The notes under the pieces: generated by a model | Database searches by the model: none | Told to the model about the DNA's origin: nothing | The model's input: the letters and a program-made list of their open reading frames with translations, nothing else | Part shown: in pieces, positions 22,547 through 31,999 of the stretch | How the letters are laid out: every line of letters begins with the position of its first letter | Position numbering within the stretch: position 1 is the first letter of the stretch | Assembly (NCBI GenBank): GCA_964653235.1 | Contig: CAZZCP010000018.1 | Span: 1 to 34,753, forward strand | Source: CAZZCP01 sp964653235 | GTDB lineage: Bacteria > Bdellovibrionota > Bdellovibrionia > Bdellovibrionales > UBA840 | Direction of reading: 5' to 3' | Length of the DNA: 34,753 nucleotides | Translations under genes and position numbers: made by a program

Positions 22547-24138
22547 AAAAGCTTTTGCTGTTATTTTTTATTCCTTTGCAAATTTTCGCGTCTTCATTTT
22601 CAGAGATGAAAGTCATTCCTCTTTTAGATGGTGGAAGAGTGAAGCCCTATCACACTTTTGCCAATGAAAGTTTGCACTTAGTTTACGGCAAGAGAAATTA
22701 CAAGAGCAAGTCTGCAGAAGAAATAGTCTTCTCTTGGATGCTGCTGCCCGAAGTTTGGCAAGAGAATGAGTTTATTCAAATCGATTACAGGGCTCTGAAA
22801 GAGTCTTTGAAGCTTGATGTCAAAAGAAAGCATTTCTCGCCAGTAGAGATTTTAGCTAGCCCAAGATTGCAGGTGGTGTTTCAAGATTTGCAAAATAAAG
22901 TTGAAGCCCAACAAAAGCTGGATGCTTTTTTTCAGCAAGCTCAGAGTTTGCAAGCTAAACTGCAAACTTTTAATGCAATTGCTACAGGTTTGATTCCTGC
23001 TTGGATGCCCACGGATGACCCTGCTAAGTGGAAGAATTGGCAAGAGATGAACGACAAAGAGAGAGAGAAGTTTGCGCGAATTCAAAAGGGCTTTGTGGCG
23101 AAAGTCTCAGATTCTGAAAGTCTTGATTTACAAAAAGCGGTATCCTCTTGGGTTTCTTTTGCCAAAGCCAGTTCTAAGAATAGTTTTAGTGAAGAAAAAA
23201 TCGCCTTAGAGATTCACTACAATGATTTCAATGCCTTTCGCTGGGCTTGGATTGCTTATTTGTTGTGCGGAATTCTTATAGTTCTAAGTGTTCTGCTGAA
23301 AATAAATTCATTTCGAAAACTGGCTTTGTCTTCGCTTATTGTAGGCTTTCTTATGCATACCTATGGCTTTGCCTTAAGAGTTATGCTGACGGGTCGGCCA
23401 CCGGTTTCAAATATGTACGAAAGCGTGATATGGGTTGCTTGGGGCTGTATTCTCTTTACTTTCTTTATTGGTTTTAAAAAGAAAAATTACTTTAGCTTGG
23501 TCGGAGGCTCACTCTGCTCCGCTTTCGGCTTGATGATTGCTGACTTTTCTCCCACGATACTCGATCCGACTCTGCAACCCTTAGAGGCTGTTTTGCGCTC
23601 TAATCTTTGGTTAACGGTTCATGTTTTAACCATTACTTTAGGTTATGCAGCCTATCTTTTGGCTTTTGGAGTTTCAAATATTGCTCTCTACTACTATCTA
23701 AAAGATGAGAAAAAACATCTTTTGGAAATCAAAGACATGAGTTTATCTGTTTACCGAGCTTTGCAAATTGGCACTGTCTTGCTTGCAGCCGGAACAATTT
23801 TAGGTGGTGTCTGGGCCGATTATTCATGGGGACGTTTCTGGGGCTGGGATCCTAAAGAAACTTGGGCTCTGATCGCTCTTTTAGGATATGTTGCTATTTT
23901 ACATGCACGTCTTGCAGGATTGATTCATCAGTTTGGTCTTTTTATTGGGTCGGCTGCAGCCTTCTCTTTGGTTATCATGGCTTGGTATGGCGTGAACTAT
24001 GTATTGGGTGAAGGCCTTCATTCTTATGGTTTTGGTGGTGGCGGTGTTGAATATGTAAGCTTTTTTGTTTTGCTCGAGTTTGTTTATTTATTTACTGTTT
24101 ATTTTGTGCGTTCAAAAAAGAAGGTCGCAAGTCCTTAG
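22543..24138 (+). CDS. ccsA: CcsA/ResC haem-handling cytochrome c synthase subunit
   Basis: The 531-residue protein has a signal sequence, a periplasmic N-terminal domain of about 200 residues (beginning SSFSEMKVIPLLDGGRVKPYHTF, as in fused Bacteroidetes-type CcsBA proteins), then about eight membrane helices. The haem-binding Trp-rich motif reads WGRFWGWDPKETW, a WWD variant, with flanking His residues in helices (HTYGFALR, HVLTITLGY, HSYGFGGGG). It attaches haem to CxxCH cysteines together with ResB. The start overlaps resB. A gap of about 370 bp separates it from actA, on the same strand. Confidence 0.92.
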   Translation: MKKLLLLFFIPLQIFASSFSEMKVIPLLDGGRVKPYHTFANESLHLVYGKRNYKSKSAEEIVFSWMLLPEVWQENEFIQIDYRALKESLKLDVKRKHFSPVEILASPRLQVVFQDLQNKVEAQQKLDAFFQQAQSLQAKLQTFNAIATGLIPAWMPTDDPAKWKNWQEMNDKEREKFARIQKGFVAKVSDSESLDLQKAVSSWVSFAKASSKNSFSEEKIALEIHYNDFNAFRWAWIAYLLCGILIVLSVLLKINSFRKLALSSLIVGFLMHTYGFALRVMLTGRPPVSNMYESVIWVAWGCILFTFFIGFKKKNYFSLVGGSLCSAFGLMIADFSPTILDPTLQPLEAVLRSNLWLTVHVLTITLGYAAYLLAFGVSNIALYYYLKDEKKHLLEIKDMSLSVYRALQIGTVLLAAGTILGGVWADYSWGRFWGWDPKETWALIALLGYVAILHARLAGLIHQFGLFIGSAAAFSLVIMAWYGVNYVLGEGLHSYGFGGGGVEYVSFFVLLEFVYLFTVYFVRSKKKVASP

Positions 24139-24157
24139 CTTGCGCGGCGCAGAGAGA

Positions 24158-24355
24158 TCAACAAGGTTTGCCTTCTTTATTTGTTGGAATTGAGTTTGGT
24201 GCGCTTTGACATTTTATTTTTTGGGGTCGTTGAATCGGCTCCTTATCCAGTTCTACAGTATCATAGATAGATCTTTGGCCCTCGATTTCTTCCGCCTTCC
24301 ATTGTGCTAAAAAATTTTGAAAAAACATTCTGCGGCTATACTTTTTGTGCTTCAT
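24158..24355 (-). CDS. Possible small protein in the ccsA-actA gap
   Basis: A 65-codon frame antisense to its neighbours encodes a basic N-terminus with KYSRRMFFQNFLA, reminiscent of a Tat-type SRRxF, followed by a polar tail ending in Cys. No family is recognised, and the ribosome site is weak (ATG 24355). The codon use is not obviously random, so it may be real, but it could also be a chance frame in the longest gene-poor gap of the window. Confidence 0.35.
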   Translation of the reverse strand: MKHKKYSRRMFFQNFLAQWKAEEIEGQRSIYDTVELDKEPIQRPQKIKCQSAPNSIPTNKEGKPC

Positions 24356-24367
24356 ATCTTTATTCAA

Positions 24368-24508
24368 ACTTTACTCACGTCTTTGATTCTGTTTTATTTC
24401 TCCGTCATTTTATGAAAACTCAATTGGTTTTCAAAAAGAATATTGAAATGATACAACAATGCTAGTAAGTATTTGAATAAATCTAATTTGAAAAGGAAAT
24501 TTCTGCAC
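24368..24508. other. Leader region of the act operon
   Basis: The ccsA-actA gap (24139-24508, about 370 bp) holds only the small antisense frame and this AT-rich leader. It contains a 7-bp-arm inverted repeat, TGAAAAC/GTTTTCA at 24413-24419 and 24427-24433, which could be an operator. I see no convincing -35/-10 pair; TTGAAA at 24444 is a candidate -35 without a good -10. Confidence 0.35.
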
Positions 24509-25201
24509 ATGAGATGGATCAGCCTGTTATTGCTACTGTCAGCACTCGCGACGCAGACGGCATGCAAAAGACCTTCCATAGGTTATAACAATGGATACGA
24601 ACCCAACCAACCCATTCCTTACAGTCACAAACTTCATGCAGGACAATTGCAAATTCCCTGTCAGTACTGTCATTCGAGTGTCTCATACAATGCGCACTCC
24701 AATGTTCCTAGTGTGAATGTCTGTATGAACTGTCACAAAGTGGTGAAGACGGGTAGCCCGTTAATTAAAGAGATTACTAAAAAATATGAAAATAATGAAC
24801 CCATCCAATGGATCAAAGTCACCATGCTACCAGATTATGTTCGATTCAATCACAGCGTGCACGTGAATCGAAATATAAACTGTACAACCTGTCATGGGCC
24901 GATTGAAACGATGGAAGTGGTTTACCAATACTCTGATTTGAGTATGGGTTGGTGCTTGAGTTGTCACCGTGCCGGTGTAAATGAAAAAGGTGAAAAGCTT
25001 GCCAATGGTCCTCCCTACAAAATGTGGAACTATACAGAGTCTGATGTTAAAAAGCTTCACTCTGGTTACGGCATGAGTAAGCCAAGCGATGGCAAACGAG
25101 CTGCTGCAAGTATAAAGATTAAAGAAGTTAATGATTATGGACTGATAAAACACGATAAGGTTTGGCAAGGTCCGCAAAACTGTTCGGCTTGTCACTACTG
25201 A
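24509..25201 (+). CDS. actA: Alternative Complex III subunit ActA, pentahaem cytochrome c
   Basis: The 230-residue protein has five CxxCH sites: CQYCH (51), CMNCH (72), CTTCH (125), CLSCH (149) and CSACH near the C-terminus, the ActA pattern. A hydrophobic N-terminus ends at ATQTAC (Cys 19), probably a lipobox although Gln at -3 is unusual. ATG 24509 follows AAGGA; a TTG at 24473 is the alternative. ActA passes electrons within the complex to ActE or a soluble cytochrome c. It is the first gene of the act operon. Confidence 0.93.
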   Translation: MRWISLLLLLSALATQTACKRPSIGYNNGYEPNQPIPYSHKLHAGQLQIPCQYCHSSVSYNAHSNVPSVNVCMNCHKVVKTGSPLIKEITKKYENNEPIQWIKVTMLPDYVRFNHSVHVNRNINCTTCHGPIETMEVVYQYSDLSMGWCLSCHRAGVNEKGEKLANGPPYKMWNYTESDVKKLHSGYGMSKPSDGKRAAASIKIKEVNDYGLIKHDKVWQGPQNCSACHY

Positions 25202-25212
25202 GGTTAGACGCA

Positions 25213-28200
25213 ATGGAAAAAAACCAATCGAAAACGAAATACTGGCGCGGATTGGATCAACTTGTTGATCCGGAAAAATACAATGAATTGGCTGAAAAGG
25301 AGTTCATGAGATCTCCTTTGGACATGGCCGATCAAGCAGGTGACCCTGTAGCAAGGCGCGATTTCTTAAAACTATCTGGGGCCGTACTAGCCATGGGAGC
25401 TGTCTCCTGTGTTCGGCGACCTCAACAAAAGATCGTTCCCTATGCCAAAGCTCCTGAAGATTTAACCACAGGTATTCCCAACTACTATTGTTCTAGTTTT
25501 CGCGATAGCAATGGAGAGATTTACTCCAGCATTTTGAAAACTCGTGAAGGCCGCCCAATCAAGATGGAGGGGAATCCTAATTTTCCTTTCAACCGTGGTG
25601 CTTTGAGCGCAAGAGCTCAAGCACATGTTGTCTCACTCTATGACCCGGATCGTTTAAAAGCTCCTCGTATGTGGATTCAAGAAGAAAATGACTTTCATAA
25701 ACGCCGCTGGAATGACTTGGCCTATTCGTTGACGGATGCCGAATCGGAGGCTGAAGACACAAGTAAGCTAAGGCCTGAACAAAGATCTGCAGACGGCCGT
25801 ATCACCGATATTCTCGCAAGCGGTGTAAAAGCCCACATCTTGACCTCAAGTATTGCTTCTCCTTCTACGCAAAGAGCCATTGATGATTTTCTTTCTGGTG
25901 TTGGCGGAAAACACTATCAATGGGATCCGATTTCTTATGAAGATATCTCAAAAGCGCAAGAACTATGCTACGGCAGGGCTCTTATTCCATACTACCGCTT
26001 TGATAAAGCGAAATATGTAGTCAGTCTGGGTGCTGATTTCTTAGGAACCTTCTTACAGCCAGTGGCTTTTTCCAAAGACTGGAAAAAGAGCAGAACTTTA
26101 GATGACAATATGTCAAAGCTTGTGGTTTTTGAACCCTTGTTGAGTTTGACAGGTACCAATGCAGATGTTCGCTACCGAGTTGCCTCTTCAGATCTTTTGA
26201 ACCTTGCTCTTGGGCTTGCCAATGAACTATTGGTCAAAAAGGCTCGAGGCTCAATGGCTAAGAATTCTGATATCACTGCAAAGCTTGCTGCCTACGGCAA
26301 TGTCGCTAAAGATCTTGGCATTCCAGAAAAAGACTTCTCTGAAATTGCAGATAGTCTTTGGGAAAATCGAGGTCAATCCCTCGTTGTTGCAGGAGGATTA
26401 CAAGCCCAAGGTGAGAACGCATTGTCATTGCAAATTGCAGTAAATCTTCTCAACAGCATACTTGAGAATGATGGTAAAACTATTGACGCCAATCGTCCGA
26501 TCAAAGGATATAATTCGAATACAGAAGACTTGAAAGAACTTATTGCCGATATGAATGCTGGCAAGGTTGAGTTTTTGCTGATTGATGGTTTGAACCCTTG
26601 CTATTCTTGTCCGCAAGCTTTGGGTTTTGAAAAGGCTCTCGAGAAAGTAAAGACAGTTGTTTACAAAGGTCTTTACCAAGATGAAACCGCTAAACATGCT
26701 CACTTTATTTTACCTGCCAATCATCAACTTGAGTCTTGGGGTGATCTTGAGGCTAGAGAGGGCATGTATCTCATTCAGCAGCCAACCATTCGACCCATTC
26801 ATGATTCTCGATCACTAGGCTTTGATTTGATCAATTGGGCTTATATTTTAGAAAAAGGTCCCTCTCGCTTGCAAGATCCTGAGAGTTTTCACGATTACGT
26901 TAAAGAGCATTGGAAATCGACTTTGTCTAAGGGCCAAGTCAGCGGAAGCTTTGAATCTTATTGGGTTCAGCTTTTGCAAACAGGCTTTGCTATCAATAAC
27001 CCATCATCATTAGATGCTGAATTGAGCTCGCGCAACTTTCAAAGTTCTAGTTTAGAATCATTAAACAACAGCAAGAACAACTCACAGTTTGAGTTGGTCA
27101 GCTACTCTAAGATTGCGATTGCTGATGGCAGTAGCAATAACAATCCCTGGCTTTTTGAGATGCCTGATCCGGTATCAAAAATTGTCTGGGATAACTATAT
27201 TACAGTTTCTTTAAAAACCGCCAATCAGCTGAGTTTAAAAGATGAAGATCTTGTAAAGCTGACTGTGAACAATCAAGAGCTAGAGCTTCCCGTCTTGGTT
27301 CAAGTGGGCCAGCACGACAAGGCGATTGGGCTTGCTGTGGGTTTTGGCCGTGAGGTGGGGCAAATCGCAAGAGGCGTTGGAAAAAACTCATTTGCCATTT
27401 TGGCCGAAAAAGGCGCCCAAATTCTTGCCTCTGGTTTGGCAGCAAAATTAGAAAAAACGGGCAAAACCTACCGACTTGCGAATACCCAAGGCCATCATTA
27501 TATGGAAGGTCGAAGTATTGTCATTGAAACCACATTAGATGACTACAAAAAGAATCCCGCTAGTGGAATCCATAAACATAAATTAAAAAACATTTGGTCG
27601 GGGCATCATTATCCCAATCGCAAATGGGGAATGACCATCGATCAGTCGGCATGTACCGGTTGTTCTGCTTGTGTGATCGCATGTCAGTCTGAGAACAATG
27701 TTCCGGTTGTAGGAAAGAAATATGTTCTTGAAGGCCGTGAAATGCATTGGATTCGTATTGACCGCTATTATTCTGGCGAAGTCGATAATCCTGATACTTT
27801 TCACCAACCCATGGTTTGCATGCATTGTGACAATGCGCCATGTGAAACTGTATGTCCGGTGGTTGCAACCACTCATAGCCCAGAGGGTATCAATGAGATG
27901 ACTTACAATCGTTGTGTTGGAACCCGATATTGTGCCAACAACTGTCCTTACAAAGTGCGACGTTTTAACTGGTTCAACTATACCAATGGAGATCGCAAAC
28001 TCGACACTCCAAGCGAAGCTTACAATCCAAAAGTAACGGTAAGATTTCGCGGTGTAATGGAAAAATGTACTTTCTGTGTTCAAAGAATCAAAGAAGCAGA
28101 TCAAGAAGCTCGCACTCAAGGTGTAAAATACAAAGATGGCGATATCAAAACAGCTTGTGAGCAAAGTTGCCCAACCGATGCGATTGTGTTTGGTGATGTA

Positions 28201-28356
28201 AATGATCCAGAGAGCCGCGTCAGTAAAATGCAAAAAGAAAAGAGAGCCTACAAGCTGCTAGAAGAATTTTATGCAGAGCCTGCAGTAAAGTATCTTACCA
28301 AAGTTAGAAACCGATCTTACTCCAAATTGGCAAAAAAAGATAAGGGGCACCACTGA
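25213..28356 (+). CDS. actB: Alternative Complex III subunit ActB, molybdopterin-oxidoreductase-like Fe-S protein
   Basis: The protein of about 1047 residues joins a molybdopterin-oxidoreductase-like domain (about 70-770) to a ferredoxin-type domain (about 800-1000). An internal Tat motif, RRDFLK at 48-53, and a following Cys (C66) suggest Tat export and lipid anchoring. Cys clusters for four Fe-S centres lie at about 814 (CTGCSAC), 869 (CMHCDNAPC), 901 (CVGTRYCANNC) and 953-985 (EKCTFC, CEQSCP). In known ACIII the large domain holds no Mo cofactor. ATG 25213 follows GAGG, 11 bp after actA. The stop overlaps actC (TGATG). Confidence 0.95.
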   Translation: MEKNQSKTKYWRGLDQLVDPEKYNELAEKEFMRSPLDMADQAGDPVARRDFLKLSGAVLAMGAVSCVRRPQQKIVPYAKAPEDLTTGIPNYYCSSFRDSNGEIYSSILKTREGRPIKMEGNPNFPFNRGALSARAQAHVVSLYDPDRLKAPRMWIQEENDFHKRRWNDLAYSLTDAESEAEDTSKLRPEQRSADGRITDILASGVKAHILTSSIASPSTQRAIDDFLSGVGGKHYQWDPISYEDISKAQELCYGRALIPYYRFDKAKYVVSLGADFLGTFLQPVAFSKDWKKSRTLDDNMSKLVVFEPLLSLTGTNADVRYRVASSDLLNLALGLANELLVKKARGSMAKNSDITAKLAAYGNVAKDLGIPEKDFSEIADSLWENRGQSLVVAGGLQAQGENALSLQIAVNLLNSILENDGKTIDANRPIKGYNSNTEDLKELIADMNAGKVEFLLIDGLNPCYSCPQALGFEKALEKVKTVVYKGLYQDETAKHAHFILPANHQLESWGDLEAREGMYLIQQPTIRPIHDSRSLGFDLINWAYILEKGPSRLQDPESFHDYVKEHWKSTLSKGQVSGSFESYWVQLLQTGFAINNPSSLDAELSSRNFQSSSLESLNNSKNNSQFELVSYSKIAIADGSSNNNPWLFEMPDPVSKIVWDNYITVSLKTANQLSLKDEDLVKLTVNNQELELPVLVQVGQHDKAIGLAVGFGREVGQIARGVGKNSFAILAEKGAQILASGLAAKLEKTGKTYRLANTQGHHYMEGRSIVIETTLDDYKKNPASGIHKHKLKNIWSGHHYPNRKWGMTIDQSACTGCSACVIACQSENNVPVVGKKYVLEGREMHWIRIDRYYSGEVDNPDTFHQPMVCMHCDNAPCETVCPVVATTHSPEGINEMTYNRCVGTRYCANNCPYKVRRFNWFNYTNGDRKLDTPSEAYNPKVTVRFRGVMEKCTFCVQRIKEADQEARTQGVKYKDGDIKTACEQSCPTDAIVFGDVNDPESRVSKMQKEKRAYKLLEEFYAEPAVKYLTKVRNRSYSKLAKKDKGHH

Positions 28357-29717
28357 TGTTTGAAGCAAGACCACTGGTCACAGGACAAAAAGACTACAAG
28401 CAAGTAACTGATGATATTTGTCAGCCCCTCGAAGAGGCCCCCAAGAAAGGCTGGTTAAAGCTCCTTGGTGCGGCTTTAACCGTTTTCTCCTTTTACATTT
28501 GTGTTCTAGCTTATATCGGCTGGGTCGGTATGGGAACAATGGCGGTAAACCATCCGATTGGTTGGGGAACCGATATTGTCACTTTCGTATTTTGGATTGG
28601 TATCGGTCACGCAGGAACATTGATTTCTGCAATTTTGTTTTTATTTCGCCAAAAATGGCGAACTGGGATCGCTCGAGCTGCAGAGGCAATGACTGTATTT
28701 GCAGTAATGACAGCTGGAATTTTTCCGCTGATGCATACAGGTCGTCCTTGGCTCGCGTATTGGCTACTGCCTTATCCCAACCAAAGAGGTCCATTGTGGG
28801 TAAATTTTCGCTCGCCGCTTCTTTGGGACGTTTTTGCTGTTTCAACCTATGCAACTGTATCTATGGTCTTTTGGTATGTAGGTATGATTCCCGATCTTGC
28901 GACCATTCGCGACCGGGCCAAATCTGAAATTCGTAGAATTGCTTACGGAGTCTTTTCTATGGGTTGGCGCGGAACCAATCGCAACTGGAGCCACTACGAG
29001 ATGGTATATTTGTTATTGGCAGGGCTTTCGACTCCTCTAGTTCTTTCGGTTCACACGATTGTATCTTTTGACTTTGCGGTTGCAAACCTTCCTGGTTGGC
29101 ATACAACGATCTTTCCTCCTTACTTTGTCGCAGGTGCGATTTTCTCTGGTTTTGCTATGGTGGTTACATTGATGGTTTTGGTTCGAGAAGGTTATCCACA
29201 GATTAAAGACTATATTACTTTGGATCATTTTGAAGTAATGAACAAAATCATTATGGCCACAGGATTAATGGTCGGTTATGCCTATGCCTCTGAGTTTTTT
29301 ATTGCTTGGTACTCGGGAGCTCCCTACGAAAAATATGTTTTCGTGAATCGGGCAACGGGCCCCATGGCATGGTCTTATTGGATTATGGTCTCTTGTAACG
29401 TGATTTCTCCGCAGATCTTTTGGTTTAAAAAATTTCGCCGAAGCATCCCCGTTATGTTTGTGGTTTCGATATTTGTAAATATCGGGATGTGGTTTGAGCG
29501 TTTTGTGATCACAGTAACTTCTTTGCACCGTGATTTCTTGCCTGTGAATTGGTCGCAATTTCACTTTAAATTTGCTGACTTTGGAGTTTTGATTGGTAGC
29601 TTTGGCATGTTCTTTACTCTGTTTTTGTTGTTTTTAAAGTTTATACCAATGGTTTCTATGTCTGAAGTAAAACCTGTTTTAAATGTAGGAAGAAAGAAGG
29701 ATTCTCACCATGGCTAA
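28356..29717 (+). CDS. actC: Alternative Complex III subunit ActC, NrfD-like quinol-oxidising membrane protein
   Basis: The 453-residue NrfD/PsrC-type protein has about ten transmembrane helices and the family stretch GIGHAGTLISAILFLFRQKWR, MHTGRPW, and a later HTIVSFDF. It is one of the two quinol-side membrane subunits. Its start overlaps the actB stop by one base and its 3' end overlaps actD by 8 bp. Confidence 0.95.
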   Translation: MFEARPLVTGQKDYKQVTDDICQPLEEAPKKGWLKLLGAALTVFSFYICVLAYIGWVGMGTMAVNHPIGWGTDIVTFVFWIGIGHAGTLISAILFLFRQKWRTGIARAAEAMTVFAVMTAGIFPLMHTGRPWLAYWLLPYPNQRGPLWVNFRSPLLWDVFAVSTYATVSMVFWYVGMIPDLATIRDRAKSEIRRIAYGVFSMGWRGTNRNWSHYEMVYLLLAGLSTPLVLSVHTIVSFDFAVANLPGWHTTIFPPYFVAGAIFSGFAMVVTLMVLVREGYPQIKDYITLDHFEVMNKIIMATGLMVGYAYASEFFIAWYSGAPYEKYVFVNRATGPMAWSYWIMVSCNVISPQIFWFKKFRRSIPVMFVVSIFVNIGMWFERFVITVTSLHRDFLPVNWSQFHFKFADFGVLIGSFGMFFTLFLLFLKFIPMVSMSEVKPVLNVGRKKDSHHG

Positions 29718-30243
29718 GTATATTTCTGGTGTTGTTGGATTTTTACCCGATGAAGAAGCTTTGTTAGAAGCAGCCAAGAAAACCTATGCAGCTGGTTATC
29801 GTAAATTTGATACATTAAGCCCTTTTCCCATTCATGGAATGGATCAAGCCATGGGTTTAAGTCGATCTCCGATTCCCTATGTGACTTTTGTTATGGGTCT
29901 TGGCGGTGCTATAGCAGGTGTTCTTTTAACTTGGTGGACTTCTGCAGTTAACTATCGTCTGAATGTTGGTGGCAAACCTCTCGGTTTGATTGAAGCTCTT
30001 CCTGGATATATTCCCATTGTTTTTGAACTTACGATTTTATTTGCAGCTTTGTCTTCGGTAGCGGCAATGTTTATCTTAAATGGTCTTCCCAAGGTAGATC
30101 CACCCATTATTGACAAAGATATTACTTCTCACAAATTTGCACTTTTTATTCCCGAGACTGAAGAAGAATACAATTCCGAAAAAGCCCAGGAGCACTTGAA
30201 AAGCATTGGGGCGAATGAAGTTCGAACCGTGGCGGAGTTTTAA
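29710..30243 (+). CDS. actD: Alternative Complex III subunit ActD (DUF3341)
   Basis: The 177-residue protein has the ActD plan: an N-terminal cytoplasmic domain (FLPDEEALLEAAKKTYAAGY, SPFPIHGMDQAMG), two membrane helices (about 55-77 and 95-120) and a C-terminal tail (FALFIPETEEEY). ActD sits between the two NrfD-like subunits and has no cofactor. It overlaps actC by 8 bp and is followed directly by actE. Confidence 0.93.
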   Translation: MAKYISGVVGFLPDEEALLEAAKKTYAAGYRKFDTLSPFPIHGMDQAMGLSRSPIPYVTFVMGLGGAIAGVLLTWWTSAVNYRLNVGGKPLGLIEALPGYIPIVFELTILFAALSSVAAMFILNGLPKVDPPIIDKDITSHKFALFIPETEEEYNSEKAQEHLKSIGANEVRTVAEF

Positions 30244-30777
30244 ATGAAGATAGTATGGATGATCAGCCTTCTGTTTTTGGCTGCTTGTAACAAGAAAAAG
30301 CCTAACATTGAAATTGTGCAAAACATGATGGAGTCTCCAGCCTACAAGGCTCAAGACTACGATCGTGACAAGGGCAAGCCCACGCAAATGCTTCCACCTA
30401 AGAACACAATCGCTATTGGCGAAGACAAAGTACCTTACAAATATGCATCTGACCCAGCTGGAGCGGCGGCCAATTTAAAAAATCCTTTTGAGGCAACAGT
30501 TGAAAATTTAGAAAAAGGCCAAGTGGTCTATGAGACCTATTGTTTGGTTTGTCATGGGGCCACTGCTGCTGGCAATGGTATGATTTCGAAGTATTGGCCA
30601 GCACCGATTCCTGCTTTAACTACCGCGAAAATTAAAGGCTGGCCCGATGGCGGTATTTATCATGTAGTCCGCGCTGGACAAGGTCTAATGAGTTCATATG
30701 CTACGCAAATTCGTGAAGAAGATCGCTGGAAGGTAGTGCTTTATGTTCGAAAACTCCAAAAAGAGTACAGTGAATAG
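30244..30777 (+). CDS. actE: Alternative Complex III subunit ActE, monohaem cytochrome c lipoprotein
   Basis: The 177-residue lipoprotein has a lipobox (LFLAAC, Cys 15) and a single haem site CLVCH followed by GATAAGNGM; a downstream Met in GQGLMSSYA is the likely sixth ligand. It is the periplasmic exit cytochrome of the complex. The start codon follows the actD stop with no gap. Confidence 0.93.
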   Translation: MKIVWMISLLFLAACNKKKPNIEIVQNMMESPAYKAQDYDRDKGKPTQMLPPKNTIAIGEDKVPYKYASDPAGAAANLKNPFEATVENLEKGQVVYETYCLVCHGATAAGNGMISKYWPAPIPALTTAKIKGWPDGGIYHVVRAGQGLMSSYATQIREEDRWKVVLYVRKLQKEYSE

Positions 30778-30790
30778 GGGATAGAAAAAA

Positions 30791-31963
30791 ATGCAAAAAT
30801 TGGAATCCTACTCGATGTCAAAAACCACCAAAACCCTGATTTGGGTCTCTATATTCATTGGTGTTTTAAGCTTTTTTATTGGCTGGAGAGTGAACTCAGA
30901 GAGAATCTGGCACTCTTATTTAGTTTCTTATTGGTATTTTTTGAGTCTGTCTTTGGGTGGTCTCTTCTTTTTGGCGGTCAATTACGTGACCTCGGCGAAA
31001 TGGATGGTAAGTTTTCGAAGAATTCCCGAATCTTTTACATCTTATTTACCAATAGCAGTTGTTTCGACAGCGGTACTCTTGTTGGGGGCGAATGAACTCT
31101 ATTCTTGGCTTGATCCGAAAGTGGTAGAGACCGATGCGCTTGTAAAGGCCAAGGTAGCTTATCTAAATCGAAGCTTTTTTAGCATTCGCGCGATTGTCTT
31201 TTTTGCCCTCTGGCTCTTTTTTGGTTGGAAGCTCGTGAACAATTCATTGAAAAATGATGAAACCGGTGACAGCAACCTGTTGCGCAAAAACTTAGGCTTG
31301 TCGGTTGCTTTTATTCTCGTCTTTGCTTTGAGCTACTCTTTGTGGAGTGTTGATGCTCTCAAAAGCTTAGATCCTCATTGGTTCTCCACTATGTGGGGTG
31401 TATATACCTTTAGTGGCCTATTTCAATCAATGCTGGCCATGATGGCTCTGTTTTGCATTTTCTTGATGAGCGAAGGTAAGTTTAGAAATATGGTCACTGT
31501 AGAGCACGTTCACGACATTGCGAAATTTATGTTCGCCTTTACCGTCTTCTATGCCTACATTGGCTTCTCTCAGTTTATGCTGATTTGGTATGCCAACTTG
31601 CCCGAAGAAACCATGTGGTTTATGCATCGTGCTCATGGCGGTTGGTTTTACATTAGTATTGCCTTGGTTCTTTTTAAATTTGTCGTACCTTTTCTTGCTT
31701 TGGCCCCGCAGCCAGCAAAGAGAAATCTATCTCACGTGCGCAATGTAGCTGTATTGATTCTTGCAACCCAATATATGGACAATTACTGGATTGTGTATCC
31801 TCAATACAGAGAAGAGCCGGTATTTGGTTTTTGGGAAGTCGGTATTTTTCTTGGATTCTTAGGCTTATTTTTGCTTAGCGTGCACAAGTTCTTAGAGAAG
31901 AACAATTTGGTACCGATCAAAGACCCGCGGCTTGAAGAGTCGGCCCATCACCACGTTCATTGA
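30791..31963 (+). CDS. actF: Alternative Complex III subunit ActF, second quinol-site membrane subunit
   Basis: The 390-residue protein has about ten membrane helices and the ActF features: an N-terminal IGWRVNSERIWHSYLVSYWY, RIPESFTSYLPI and a central HWFSTMWGVYTF followed by MLIWYANLPEE. It pairs with ActC. An AGGGGAT site precedes ATG 30791; ATG 30815 is an alternative. A His-rich tail (HHHVH) closes it. It is the last gene of the operon, and no cytochrome oxidase genes follow within the window. Confidence 0.94.
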   Translation: MQKLESYSMSKTTKTLIWVSIFIGVLSFFIGWRVNSERIWHSYLVSYWYFLSLSLGGLFFLAVNYVTSAKWMVSFRRIPESFTSYLPIAVVSTAVLLLGANELYSWLDPKVVETDALVKAKVAYLNRSFFSIRAIVFFALWLFFGWKLVNNSLKNDETGDSNLLRKNLGLSVAFILVFALSYSLWSVDALKSLDPHWFSTMWGVYTFSGLFQSMLAMMALFCIFLMSEGKFRNMVTVEHVHDIAKFMFAFTVFYAYIGFSQFMLIWYANLPEETMWFMHRAHGGWFYISIALVLFKFVVPFLALAPQPAKRNLSHVRNVAVLILATQYMDNYWIVYPQYREEPVFGFWEVGIFLGFLGLFLLSVHKFLEKNNLVPIKDPRLEESAHHHVH

Positions 31964-31968
31964 TGAAG

Positions 31969-31990
31969 AGCTCGCTTTTGCGGGCTTTTA
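31969..31990 (+). terminator. Rho-independent terminator after actF
   Basis: The hairpin AGCTCGC-TTTT-GCGGGCT has a 7-bp stem with one G-U pair and a short T tail. It starts 5 bp after the actF stop, so the act operon ends here without cytochrome oxidase genes. The convergent gene ends 10 bp further on. Confidence 0.75.
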
Positions 31991-31999
31991 AAATAAAAT

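Noticed and set aside
24133..24180. Terminator after ccsA (GCAAG/CTTGC or AAGG/CCTT hairpins)
   Set aside because: Stems are only 4-5 bp and lack a T-run, so transcription may continue toward actA.
27583..28233. A 216-codon open frame antisense to actB
   Set aside because: It lies wholly inside the Fe-S cluster region of actB, whose motifs are certain, and its translation is Cys/Ser/Thr-rich without domain sense; it is a shadow frame.
28418..28927. A 169-codon frame on the plus strand inside actC
   Set aside because: It overlaps conserved NrfD helices in another frame and its translation is basic and Cys-rich without any recognisable pattern.
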